DNA from: Olsenella sp.
GTDB taxonomy: Bacteria > Actinomycetota > Coriobacteriia > Coriobacteriales > Atopobiaceae
Assembly: GCA_015062715.1 (NCBI GenBank)
Contig: SUUD01000039.1
Coordinates: 1 to 11,489 of the forward strand
Length of the DNA stretch: 11,489 nt
Direction: 5' to 3'
The position numbers and the translations under genes were made by a program. The notes under the pieces are model-generated. The model did not search any database. It was given only the letters and a program-made list of their open reading frames with translations, and had not been told where the DNA came from. Below are positions 1-6,400 of this stretch, one piece after another. How positions within the stretch are numbered: the first letter of the stretch is position 1; each line of letters begins with the position of its first letter.

Positions 1-526
1 GCTTGGCCTGGAGCGCCTGCAGCAGGAGGGTGCCGGGGGCGTCGACGACGAAGCGGATGCCGCGGCCGCGCAGGCGGGTCATGATGATGTCGTACATGTC
101 GTCGGGCAGGCAGGAGGGAATGGACCCCGTGAGCACCACGGTGTCGCCCGCGCCGATGGTGTCCATGCGGCGGAAGAGCTCGTCGACCTTCTTCTGGCTG
201 ATCTTGGGCCCCATGCCGTTGACCATGGACATGACGATGCCGTTGAGCTTGACGTTGATGCGCGTGTTGCCCTTGTCGAGGCGCACGAAGTTGCACGTGA
301 TGCCCTTGCTCTGGAGGGTCTCGAGCACGTAGTCGCCCGTGAAGCCGGCCAGGAAGCCCAGGGCGGTGTTGGCCACGCCCAGCTCGTTGAGGATGCCGGA
401 GACGTTGATGCCGTTGCCGCCGACGTGGAACTCCTCGCTTGAGGAACGGTTGGTGAAGCCCATGTCGAGCGTGAGGGGATGCATGACGTAGTCGATTGCA
501 GGGTTGAACGTCACGGTATAGATCAC
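1..526 (-). CDS. fruK: 1-phosphofructokinase-like PfkB sugar kinase, partial (N-terminal 175 codons)
   Basis: Phosphorylates fructose 1-phosphate to fructose 1,6-bisphosphate if it is a true FruK, a cytosolic step after PTS fructose uptake. The visible part starts VIYTVTFNPAIDYV, typical of FruK/LacC. It has the PfkB glycine motif GGNGINVS at residues 36-43, TRINVK at 88-93 and LTGSIPS at 132-138. The family is about 305-310 residues long, so roughly the last 130, including the catalytic GAGD region, lie beyond the left edge. The GTG start at 524-526 is chosen because GGAGAGGAG sits 6 bases upstream. An in-frame ATG at 548-550 would place that site inside the gene. The family's usual Lys in GGKG is Asn here. 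Tagatose-6-phosphate kinase is the main alternative, because the two subgroups are hard to separate on an N-terminal half. The gene appears to have its own promoter, but no convincing -35/-10 pair is visible. Confidence 0.88.
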   Translation of the reverse strand, partial: MIYTVTFNPAIDYVMHPLTLDMGFTNRSSSEEFHVGGNGINVSGILNELGVANTALGFLAGFTGDYVLETLQSKGITCNFVRLDKGNTRINVKLNGIVMSMVNGMGPKISQKKVDELFRRMDTIGAGDTVVLTGSIPSCLPDDMYDIIMTRLRGRGIRFVVDAPGTLLLQALQAK

Positions 527-611
527 GCTTGGCTCCTCTCCGTCGCGCATACCCTACCAGTATGACGCAATCGTGGTTTGGGTGTGGGGTAATTGGCTCT
601 TTTTGACAGTT

Positions 612-640
612 GCCCGACAATGGCCGGGCGCGGGTCGGGC
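612..640 (-). terminator. Weak hairpin just after the HAD phosphatase stop codon
   Basis: GTCGGGC and GCCCGAC form a perfect 7-bp stem with a 15-base loop, beginning 3 bases after the stop of the HAD gene as read on the minus strand. The sequence after the stem (AACTGTCAAAAAG) has no U-tract, so this is not a canonical intrinsic terminator. It may end or stabilise the transcript. Confidence 0.3.
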
Positions 641-643
641 GGG

Positions 644-1474
644 TCACGGGCACATGAACGCGGGCATTCCCCCCGTTGCGGCGGCTGCCGCGATGTCGAG
701 CAGGGCGTCGGCCACGGCGTCGTCGGCGCAGGCGCCGATGTGGTGGCGGGCGACGGCCGCCGCGGCCGGCAGGGCGTTGGCGACGGTCACCGAGTTGGGG
801 CAGGCGGCGAGCAGCGGAAGGTCGTTCTCGGAGTCGCCGAAGACGCAGACCTCCTCGGCGGCGATGCCCATCTCGTCCATGAGCACCCGCATGCCGCTCG
901 CCTTGTTCCACCCGCGGGGCATGACGTCGAAGACGCCCAAGGCGGGCGCCAGGCACTCCAGGCCCGGGCAGGCATCCTCGACCATGCGACGCACCTCCTC
1001 TTGGCGTTCGGGCGAGATCTCGTGCGCGACCGTAAGGGCGATGACGTTGCCAGACGGCAGCTCGTCGGTGACGTGGACGTCCGGGCCAAAGATGTCGGCG
1101 AGGTCGCCGTAGTCGACGTCGTTGGAGCCATAGGCGTAGTCCGTGTCGCCCGTGCGGAAGAGGCAGAAGACGTCGGGCTCGGGCTCGAGGAGCTCGCAGA
1201 CGCGCCGAACGTCGTCGGTGTCGAGGAATACCTCGCGCACCAGCCGCCCGTCGAGGGTGATGACCTTGCTGTTCGAGGCCAGCATGGTGGCGTAACAGGC
1301 CTCGTCGCCATGGAAGAAGCGCTCGAGCCCGTCGGGGTCGCGGCCGGTGGCGGGGGCGAAGCGCACGCCGGCGTCCAGGCAGGCGTGGATGGCGGCGCGC
1401 ATGCGGTCGGAGACCTCGCCCACGCCAAGGGGGACGATGGTGTTGTCCATGTCACTGAGCACGAGCTTGATCAT
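644..1474 (-). CDS. Cof-type HAD-IIB family phosphatase
   Basis: Predicted cytosolic Mg-dependent phosphatase of sugar phosphates or related small phosphoesters, 276 residues, normal for the Cof/HAD-IIB group. All catalytic motifs are visible: motif I DMDNT at residues 8-12 (nucleophile D8, acid/base D10), motif II ATGR at 42-45, the motif III lysine at K191, and motif IV GDSEND at 213-218. Between motifs II and III lies the substrate-selecting C2-type cap. The ATG at 1472-1474 is preferred over an in-frame ATG at 1501 because an AGGGGAG site lies 7 bases upstream of it and the protein then starts MIKLVLSD, as relatives do. It is a single gene, divergent from the membrane protein gene at 1776. 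The substrate cannot be read from the sequence. The nearby 1-phosphofructokinase suggests sugar phosphates, but that is only inference. Confidence 0.93.
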   Translation of the reverse strand: MIKLVLSDMDNTIVPLGVGEVSDRMRAAIHACLDAGVRFAPATGRDPDGLERFFHGDEACYATMLASNSKVITLDGRLVREVFLDTDDVRRVCELLEPEPDVFCLFRTGDTDYAYGSNDVDYGDLADIFGPDVHVTDELPSGNVIALTVAHEISPERQEEVRRMVEDACPGLECLAPALGVFDVMPRGWNKASGMRVLMDEMGIAAEEVCVFGDSENDLPLLAACPNSVTVANALPAAAAVARHHIGACADDAVADALLDIAAAAATGGMPAFMCP

Positions 1475-1525
1475 GGGGCCTCTCCCCTCGCCATGGGCCA
1501 AAGCGAGCCATACCAGTTGATTGAT

Positions 1526-1531
1526 ATTTTA
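1526..1531 (-). promoter_or_regulatory. Candidate -10 box of the HAD phosphatase gene
   Basis: On the minus strand TAAAAT matches 5 of 6 bases of the sigma-70 -10 consensus and lies about 50 bases upstream of the start. A weak TTGGGC lies 19 bases further upstream, inside the palindromic element. This arm of the element would therefore overlap the promoter. The -35 match and spacing are poor. Confidence 0.35.
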
Positions 1532-1533
1532 GT

Positions 1534-1673
1534 CCACTTGTTCATACCTCGCCCAAGAATGCCGTATTTGGCCATTCTTCACCGAGGTGTGTGCTCGGAT
1601 CGCTCGACAGGCGCACATACCTCGACCAAGAATGCCATTTTTGGCCATTCTTGGTCGAGGTATGAACAAGTGG
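1534..1673. repeat. 140-bp palindromic element with perfect 18-bp terminal inverted repeats
   Basis: The ends CCACTTGTTCATACCTCG (1534-1551) and its exact reverse complement (1656-1673) bracket the element. Inside are two direct copies of a 37-base unit, at 1543-1579 and 1616-1652, differing at 3 positions. Each unit is the core of a larger palindrome, with CCAAGAATG facing CATTCTTGG in the right copy around a short T-rich centre. The right copy (1616-1665) is a nearly perfect hairpin. The left copy has decayed on its right side. The element fills most of the gap between the divergent HAD and membrane protein genes. It looks like a REP/MITE-type repeat. No transposase and no clear target duplication are seen. 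Confidence 0.75.
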
Positions 1674-1732
1674 TACATAAAGTGCCGGGACTCATCTAGC
1701 CCTTTCAGGCCGCCCGAAGCGCCCCGAATGCC

Positions 1733-1738
1733 TATACT
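1733..1738 (+). promoter_or_regulatory. Candidate -10 box of the membrane protein gene
   Basis: TATACT matches 5 of 6 bases of the -10 consensus and would give a leader of about 30 bases before the ATG at 1776. No good -35 hexamer is found 16-18 bases upstream (the region is CCGCCC-like), so an activator or an alternative recognition mode would be needed if this is real. Confidence 0.4.
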
Positions 1739-1775
1739 AGCCATCCGAAACCAAATCCCTTTGGAGGACTAGCAT

Positions 1776-2444
1776 ATGAGGGTCATCCGAAGCGTGCCAA
1801 AGCTGCTGGTGGTGGCGGTCGTGGCATACGCCATGGCGCGCATGTGGCACTGGAAGCTCGGGTTCACGTACTTCACGCAGCTCTCGAACCTGTTCTGCGC
1901 AGGCGCCATGCTGCTGCAGCTGTGGGCCGAGAGCCGCCCGGGCCAGGCGCCCCGCGTCGCACGCGACGTCAAGTTCGCCGCCACCACGTCGATCGTGGCC
2001 ACGGGGGTGGTCTACCTCACCGTTCTCGCGCCCCTGGAGCCGCAGGGCATGCTCGCCGCCTACGCCCAGGACGGCTGGGCGAGCCTCTGCCTGCACGGCA
2101 TCGTGCCCGCCCTCATGGTCGCCGACTTCGTCGCGAACGACGCCCGCGAGCCCTTCGCGGCCCGCAACGTGCGGCTCGCGCTGGTGCCGCCGGCGCTCTA
2201 CCTGGCGTTCGTGCTCGTGCTGGGCGCGGCGGGCGTGCGCTGGGGCGGCGGCACCATGATGGGGCCCTACCCCTTCCTCAACTACGCCTCGCCCGTGGGG
2301 TGGTTTGGCCTTGACCCGCAGGCTGCGTCGGCCACCACGCCTGGTCTGGGCGTAGCCTGGTCCTGCGCCCTCATGCTGCTGTTCCTGATGGCCATCGGCT
2401 GGGCGCTCGTGGGGGTGTCGCGCCGGCGCGGCAGGGATGCGTGA
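1776..2444 (+). CDS. Pr6Pr-type multi-pass membrane protein
   Basis: Integral inner-membrane protein of 222 residues, of unknown biochemical role. About six hydrophobic segments are visible, at roughly residues 8-24, 31-50, 67-87, 103-120, 133-153 and 192-214. The C-terminal tail is Arg-rich (SRRRGR), which by the positive-inside rule would be cytoplasmic. Features shared with the Pr6Pr / FAR-17a-like group are the FTYFTQLSN motif at 30-38 at the start of the second helix, the conserved H107...P111 in the fourth (LCLHGIVPALMVAD), and the YPFLNY motif at 165-170. FAR-17a/AIG1 relatives in eukaryotes are membrane threonine hydrolases, but I would not carry that activity over on this evidence. 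The ATG has GGAGG 8 bases upstream. It is the only plus-strand gene here and stands alone between a divergent and a convergent neighbour. Confidence 0.88.
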   Translation: MRVIRSVPKLLVVAVVAYAMARMWHWKLGFTYFTQLSNLFCAGAMLLQLWAESRPGQAPRVARDVKFAATTSIVATGVVYLTVLAPLEPQGMLAAYAQDGWASLCLHGIVPALMVADFVANDAREPFAARNVRLALVPPALYLAFVLVLGAAGVRWGGGTMMGPYPFLNYASPVGWFGLDPQAASATTPGLGVAWSCALMLLFLMAIGWALVGVSRRRGRDA

Positions 2445-2580
2445 GGCCCAAAAGGGCCGGTCGCCGCACGGGCGCGAAATGATGTCTTGAGATGGCAGGC
2501 GGCGCCCGCCCCTGGTCTGCGCGAGTTCGCGAAGCGCTAGTAAAAGTGTCTGATGAGGCCCGGGAGGGTCGGTCGCCGCA
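2443..2580. repeat. Imperfect 26-bp direct repeat in the convergent gap
   Basis: The sequence starting GAGGCCC and ending CGGTCGCCGCA occurs at 2443-2468 and again at 2555-2580, with 22 of 26 positions identical. The first copy overlaps the stop codon of the membrane protein gene and forms a GGCCC-AAAA-GGGCC hairpin at 2445-2458. The second copy forms the left arm of the larger hairpin at 2557-2625. Between them CGCGAGTTCGCG (2520-2531) resembles CGCAAGTTTGCG (2577-2588), so the gap looks like a partly duplicated module. Confidence 0.55.
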
Positions 2581-2625
2581 AGTTTGCGCAGCACTGTCCG
2601 AAGCGCCGACCGACCCTCCTGGGCC
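2557..2625. terminator. Strong hairpin between convergent genes, probable terminator
   Basis: A 19-base arm at 2557-2575 pairs with 2607-2625 with a single G-U type mismatch around a 31-base loop. It lies 13 bases after the stop of the minus-strand aldolase operon and 112 bases after the stop of the plus-strand membrane protein gene. Read on the minus strand it is followed by TCATCAGACACTTTTAC, a displaced four-T run. On the plus strand no U-run follows. It most likely serves the minus-strand operon. Confidence 0.5.
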
Positions 2626-2638
2626 GCAGGGATGGAAC

Positions 2639-3283
2639 CTACTTGAACAGCTTGTCGAGGTGCTTCTCGGCCAGCAGCTGGAAGTAGACCTTCTCGCAGA
2701 GGTGCTCCATGAGCATGGCCTTCTGGAAGGCCTCGTCGAGCGTGGCGCCGTAGGTGACCGCGCCGTGGTTGCCCATGAGCGCCCAGTCGTAGCCCTCGAG
2801 CATGGTGGCCGCCACGACCTCGCCCACGTCCGGCGAGCCGGCGGGACGGTAGTCGGAGCACGGGATGACGCCGGTCAGGCCCTCGCCGGCCTTCTCCAGC
2901 GGCACGTCCATGCGCAGCGCCGCGAAGACGGACGCCCACACGCCGTGGGTGTGGCAGATGGCGCCGGCCTCGGGGATCGCGTTGTAGATGGCCACGTGCA
3001 TGGGCCACTCGATGGTGGGCGTCGACCAGGGCACGAGGTCCTCGCCGGCGGCGTTGGTGACCCAGCGCTCCCAGCCGCGGGCATCGCGGAGGTTCTTCTG
3101 GAAGCACCAGTCGGGAGAGCCGGAGATGTACATGTATCCGGTCTCGAGGTCGCGCACCGAGCAGTCGCCGGACTCGCCGGACTGCGAGAGGCCCCACTTG
3201 TTGAGGAGCTGGGTGCCGCGGGCGACCTCCTCCTTCCACATGAGGTCCTTGGGGGTAGCGAAGAGTTCCTTGTAGTTCTCCAT
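2639..3283 (-). CDS. Class II aldolase (fuculose-phosphate aldolase-like), intact metal site
   Basis: Predicted cytosolic zinc-dependent aldolase that cleaves a ketose 1-phosphate into dihydroxyacetone phosphate and an aldehyde. At 214 residues it matches FucA/AraD/adducin-head family length. The zinc ligands are visible as H111 and H113 (CHTHGVWAS) and H173 (GNHGAV). The catalytic Glu is E92 in TIEWPMH, with H96 following as in FucA. ATG at 3281-3283 is chosen because GGGAGG lies 8 bases upstream. It is the last gene of the four-gene operon, 18 bases after a paralogue that has lost these residues, and is probably translated in coupling with it. Family members also act as ribulose-phosphate epimerases or rhamnulose-phosphate aldolases, so the substrate is open. 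The upstream FGGY kinase supports a ketose-phosphate substrate. Confidence 0.92.
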   Translation of the reverse strand: MENYKELFATPKDLMWKEEVARGTQLLNKWGLSQSGESGDCSVRDLETGYMYISGSPDWCFQKNLRDARGWERWVTNAAGEDLVPWSTPTIEWPMHVAIYNAIPEAGAICHTHGVWASVFAALRMDVPLEKAGEGLTGVIPCSDYRPAGSPDVGEVVAATMLEGYDWALMGNHGAVTYGATLDEAFQKAMLMEHLCEKVYFQLLAEKHLDKLFK

Positions 3284-3301
3284 GTGTAAGGCCTCCCTTG
3301 C

Positions 3302-3955
3302 CTACTCGTCAATCCACTGGATCTCGCCGATCATCTCGGCACGGACGATCTTCTGGCAGACCTCTTCCATCCACGCGAGATAGTTGAGGGCGTTGTCGAC
3401 GTTGTCGGCGACGGCGACGGAGCCAAAGTCCTTGAGCAGGACGAACTGCGTGCCATGGAACTTCTCGATGACCTCGTCGAAGTACTCCTGGGTGTGGCTG
3501 GGCGGCGTGGTCACGACGTCGGTCGAGAAGCCCGTGGAGTAGTCGAAGTCGGTGATGTAGCCCTGCTCGACGAAGGCGAACGGGATGGGCCGGGCGTTGT
3601 TGGCGAACAGGCCGCAGTAGATGGGATAGCTGTGGATGATGGCGTTGACCTCGGGGCGGGCCTTGAAGATGGCGATTGCGAGGTCGGCGTTGTCGTTGGC
3701 GGGCGTGATGTCGTACACGGGGTTGCCGTCGAGGTCGAGCACGGCCATGTCGGTGCCGTGGTAGTCGTCGACCTCGCGCACGCCGATGAAGCCGGGCTTG
3801 ATGGAGGTCACGACGATGCCGCTCTCGCGGTCGATGACGGAGACCTCGGCCAGGCCGTCGGCGTTCATGTGGCCCTCGTCGAACAGACGATGCATGCAGC
3901 GGGCCACCTCGTCCTGATACAGCTTGATGCGATAGGCGTCGATACGATCGGACAT
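3302..3955 (-). CDS. Class II aldolase/adducin-fold protein with a degraded metal site
   Basis: 217-residue paralogue of the downstream aldolase, in the same fold family by length and block order: an ITPANDNADLAIAIF helix at residues 83-97, AIIHSYPIYCGLF at 105-117, and FVLLKDFGSVAVAD at 171-184. Compared with the intact neighbour the catalytic Glu is N89, the His four residues on is A93, the second zinc His is Y110 and the third is F177. Only H108 remains. Zinc-dependent aldolase chemistry therefore looks impossible. The frame is open and the residues around the lost ligands are well kept, so this is not a decaying pseudogene. A structural or regulatory subunit of a mixed oligomer, or a different activity, is likelier. 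The ATG at 3953-3955 follows GGAAGGTGG. A longer frame upstream has no matching ribosome site. It lies 105 bases after the kinase gene. Confidence 0.9.
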   Translation of the reverse strand: MSDRIDAYRIKLYQDEVARCMHRLFDEGHMNADGLAEVSVIDRESGIVVTSIKPGFIGVREVDDYHGTDMAVLDLDGNPVYDITPANDNADLAIAIFKARPEVNAIIHSYPIYCGLFANNARPIPFAFVEQGYITDFDYSTGFSTDVVTTPPSHTQEYFDEVIEKFHGTQFVLLKDFGSVAVADNVDNALNYLAWMEEVCQKIVRAEMIGEIQWIDE

Positions 3956-3995
3956 ACAACCACCTTCCAAGTCGTTGCGGTTCCTAACCTTGCAA

Positions 3996-4015
3996 CCGGG
4001 GTCGGGCGTCCCCGG
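3996..4015. promoter_or_regulatory. Small GC hairpin in the kinase-aldolase gap
   Basis: CCGGGG and CCCCGG form a 6-bp stem around an 8-base loop, upstream of the degenerate aldolase gene. With the neighbouring hairpin at 4034-4057 it makes this the only structured gap inside the operon. It could tune how much aldolase is made relative to kinase, but no direct evidence shows this. Confidence 0.3.
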
Positions 4016-4033
4016 GTCGTTCCCTGTTGCGGT

Positions 4034-4057
4034 GTGTCGGGGCCGGAGACCCGACAC
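4034..4057. repeat. GTGTCGGG palindrome, intra-operon, relative of the 6879 palindrome
   Basis: GTGTCGGG and CCCGACAC form a perfect 8-bp stem around GCCGGAGA, starting 3 bases after the kinase stop codon as read on the minus strand. It closely matches each half of the 56-bp palindrome at 6879-6934 (GTGTCGGG, GCCGGAG and CGACAC shared in order), so the two belong to one repeat family. No U-tract follows, so it probably does not terminate the operon outright. mRNA stabilisation or partial termination is plausible. Confidence 0.65.
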
Positions 4058-4060
4058 GCA

Positions 4061-5602
4061 TCACGCGCGTTCCTTCGAGAGCTCCTCGGTGTAGCCGCGG
4101 GTAGCCTCGACGAAGAGCCGGTACTTCTTGATGAGCTGGTCGTAGACCGCGCGGTTGTCGGGGTTGGGCGTGTACGTGCGGTCCACCTTGGCAAAGGCCA
4201 GGGCGGTCTCGGCGATGTCGTCGTAGATGCCCGCCCCATAGCCGGCAATGATGGCGGCGCCCAGGCACGCGGCGTCCTGGGTGTTCTTCATGGTGACCAC
4301 CTCGCGGCCCAGGACGTCGGCCTTGACCTGGCACCAGAAGGGGCTGAGCGAGCCGCCGCCCAGCGAGCGGATCTGGGTGACCTTGACGCCGGTGAGCTGC
4401 TCGACGTAGTCCACGATCATGGCGATGTTGACGGCCGTTGCCTCGAGGAAGGCGCGGACGATGTGCCCGCGCGTGTGCCCCAGCGACAGGCCATAGAGAA
4501 CGCCGCGCCCGTAGATGTCGGGCGTGGGGTTGGACCCGCCGCCAAAGAAGGGCATGACGAACAGGCCCTCGGCGCCCGGGGGCGTGGCCGCGGCCAGCTG
4601 GTCCATGAGGTCGTAGGCGTTGCCCTCGCCGGCGGCCTCGCGGGCAAGCTCCTCCTGGCAGAGGGTGTCGCGCAGCCACTTGATGACGATGCCGCCCTTG
4701 GCGCCGCCCTGGATCATGTAGCCGCCCAGGTCAGAGGCGTTGCAGGGCACGTTGCCGGCCGGGTCGAACACCGGCTCGTCAAGCGTGGTGCACACCATGA
4801 GGGCGCCGCCCGTCGACTCCGAGAAGATCCCGGGGCGCACGTTGCCCACGCCGATGGCGCCGGAGCTCTGGTCCTGGGCGCCCATGACCACGAGCATGTC
4901 GCGCGAGAGGCCCAGCTCGTCGGCGACCTCGGGCAGAAGGTGCCCGATGGGCTCGCCCGTCTCCATGATCTGCGGCAGCTGCTCGGCGGTGATGCCCAGG
5001 TAGTCGAGCATCTCGGGCCACCAGTCGCGCGCCACGATGTCCCACAGGTAGGAGGTGCACCAGCTCGAGCCGTGGCTCGCCTTGACCCCGCACATCTTCC
5101 ACAGCAGGTAGTCGTCGGTCATGAACATCATCGAGACGTGCGGCCAGAGCTCGGGCTTGTTCTTCTTGAACCAGAGGATCTTGGTCGCCGGGTAGACCGG
5201 GTCGATGGGGCACTGCCCCGTGTGGTGGGCGATGTCCTCGGGCGAGAAGGCCTCGTTTATCTCGACCGCCTCGGCCTCGGCGCGGTTGTCCATCCACACG
5301 TAGAAGTTGTCGAGCGGCTCCATGTTCTCGTCGAGGAAGACCATGGTCTCGGCCGACGAGTCGAACGCGAAGGCGACGATGTCGGCGGGGTCCACGGCGG
5401 CCTTGCTCAGCACGTGGGCCAGGCAGTCCTTGAACGTCTGCCAGTAGACGCCCGCCTCCTGCTCCACGCGCTGGGCCGAGGGGCGGATGAGCGGGTACTC
5501 CTGCGCCTTTGCCACGACCTTGTTGCCGTCCGTGTCGAAGAGCGCCACCTTGATGGCGGTGGTGCCGCAGTCGGCACCGAGCAGGTACTTCTTAGCTGCC
5601 AT
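4061..5602 (-). CDS. FGGY-family carbohydrate kinase
   Basis: Cytosolic ATP-dependent kinase of a ketose or polyol, 513 residues, full length for the family. Visible marks are the N-terminal phosphate loop DCGTT at residues 11-15, the WMDNR sugar-contact motif at 103-107 (as in xylulokinases and relatives), the catalytic base D244 in GAQDQSSGAIG, and the C-terminal ATP-binding signature SLGGGS at 413-418 followed by PFWCQVKADVLG. The ATG at 5600-5602 follows GGGGAG, which overlaps the stop region of the preceding barrel gene 10 bases away, so the two are translationally linked. The order kinase then class II aldolase mirrors L-fuculose, L-rhamnulose and L-xylulose/ribulose pathways. The exact sugar cannot be assigned from motifs alone: xylulokinase-like and fuculokinase-like are both possible. 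Confidence 0.93.
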   Translation of the reverse strand: MAAKKYLLGADCGTTAIKVALFDTDGNKVVAKAQEYPLIRPSAQRVEQEAGVYWQTFKDCLAHVLSKAAVDPADIVAFAFDSSAETMVFLDENMEPLDNFYVWMDNRAEAEAVEINEAFSPEDIAHHTGQCPIDPVYPATKILWFKKNKPELWPHVSMMFMTDDYLLWKMCGVKASHGSSWCTSYLWDIVARDWWPEMLDYLGITAEQLPQIMETGEPIGHLLPEVADELGLSRDMLVVMGAQDQSSGAIGVGNVRPGIFSESTGGALMVCTTLDEPVFDPAGNVPCNASDLGGYMIQGGAKGGIVIKWLRDTLCQEELAREAAGEGNAYDLMDQLAAATPPGAEGLFVMPFFGGGSNPTPDIYGRGVLYGLSLGHTRGHIVRAFLEATAVNIAMIVDYVEQLTGVKVTQIRSLGGGSLSPFWCQVKADVLGREVVTMKNTQDAACLGAAIIAGYGAGIYDDIAETALAFAKVDRTYTPNPDNRAVYDQLIKKYRLFVEATRGYTEELSKERA

Positions 5603-5612
5603 GGGCGCTCCC

Positions 5613-6272
5613 CTACTTGGCCAGGTACTCGCAGACGGTAGTCACGTTCTCGGCGAAGGTCTCGCCGAACTTGTTCTCGAAGAAGGCGCCGCCAATGGTG
5701 AATCCGGCAAGGTTCTTGAGGCTCTTGCAGAAGTCGAGGCGCTCGTAGGAGTTGACCGAGCCGGCGATGCGGAAGGGCATCTTCGTGGCGTCGTCGAGGG
5801 CGCGGAGCAGCTCCTCGGGCTCGCCGCCCAGGTAGCGGTAGGCGGAGATGGTGAAGCCGTCGCAGCCGGCCTCCTCAAAGCCCATGGCGCAGTCGACGAC
5901 CTCGGGGATGGGCTTGCGCATGCGCGAGTCGGGGTCGAGCGCGGGGAACGGCGAGTAGGTCACGCCGGCCTCGTCGAGCATCTTCTGGACGGACGGGTAG
6001 TACGGGGTGCCCAGCATGTGCTGCGCGCCACCGGCGATGCACTGCTCGGCGGCCTTGATGCAGTCCTCCTCGGACATGGCCAGGACCTCGATGTAGACCT
6101 CCTTGCCGTGCTCCTTCATGGTGGCGGCGAGGTCGGCGAAGCTCTCGGGCGTGGTGCCCTCGATCTTGAAGCCCCAGTGCTTGCAGGGAGCGTCCGCGGC
6201 GGAGAGGAACACCTCCTTGGCGTTGGGCACGGTGACGTCGTTCCAGGTGAGCATCGTGATGAGTTCGGCCAT
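5613..6272 (-). CDS. TIM-barrel protein, probable phosphosugar enzyme of unknown reaction
   Basis: First gene of the sugar operon, 219 residues. The pattern of short hydrophobic strands followed by helices (GFKIEG, EVYIEVLA, AQHMLGTPYY, GFTISAY, FRIAGSVNS, GFTIGGAFFEN) suggests a single-domain beta/alpha barrel of the ribulose-phosphate-binding type. The GSVNS and IGG turns near the C-terminus lie where that superfamily binds phosphate. I do not recognise the specific family. It is not a clear KDPG aldolase (no Schiff-base lysine motif) nor a clear KGPDC/HPS decarboxylase (no DxKxxD). The ATG at 6270-6272 follows GAGAGGAA. An upstream in-frame ATG at 6305 lacks a site. Position at the head of a kinase-aldolase operon suggests isomerase, epimerase or aldolase work on the phosphorylated sugar, which is inference only. 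Confidence 0.88.
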   Translation of the reverse strand: MAELITMLTWNDVTVPNAKEVFLSAADAPCKHWGFKIEGTTPESFADLAATMKEHGKEVYIEVLAMSEEDCIKAAEQCIAGGAQHMLGTPYYPSVQKMLDEAGVTYSPFPALDPDSRMRKPIPEVVDCAMGFEEAGCDGFTISAYRYLGGEPEELLRALDDATKMPFRIAGSVNSYERLDFCKSLKNLAGFTIGGAFFENKFGETFAENVTTVCEYLAK

Positions 6273-6322
6273 GGTGGTTCCTCTCGCTCGTGGCGGCTGA
6301 GCCAAAACACGTGTACAGCCTG

Positions 6323-6328
6323 ACTATA
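6323..6328 (-). promoter_or_regulatory. Candidate -10 box of the sugar operon
   Basis: On the minus strand TATAGT, within an AT-rich ACTTATATAGTC stretch, matches 5 of 6 -10 bases, about 50 bases before the ATG at 6272. Upstream -35 candidates are poor (GGTTCA at 17 or TTGGTT at 19 bases), suggesting activator dependence. A perfect 8-bp palindrome ACACGTGT lies just downstream at 6307-6314, near the expected transcription start, and could be a repressor contact. Confidence 0.4.
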
Positions 6329-6400
6329 TAAGTTTGAGCAAGAAATGAACCAATCTATCCGTCAATGAGGGGCGGGAGGGCGGCCAGCGGCAGCGCCAGC

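Noticed and set aside
548..550. ATG as an alternative start for the 1-phosphofructokinase gene
   Set aside because: It is in frame but would translate through the GGAGAGGAG ribosome site, while the GTG at 524-526 gives the family's usual N-terminus.
593..1699. Plus-strand open frame of 368 codons
   Set aside because: It lies opposite the HAD gene, whose motifs are complete. The translation is Gly/Val/Ala/His-rich as expected of a GC-rich antisense frame, and it runs on into the palindromic repeat.
1529..1772. Small frames of 60-70 codons on both strands across the palindromic element
   Set aside because: The predicted peptides repeat PRPRM-like segments only because the DNA is palindromic. 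No ribosome site precedes them.
3455..5641. Plus-strand open frame of 728 codons
   Set aside because: It is antisense to the FGGY kinase and an aldolase, has low-complexity composition, no recognisable domain and no ribosome site. Long antisense frames are common at this GC content.
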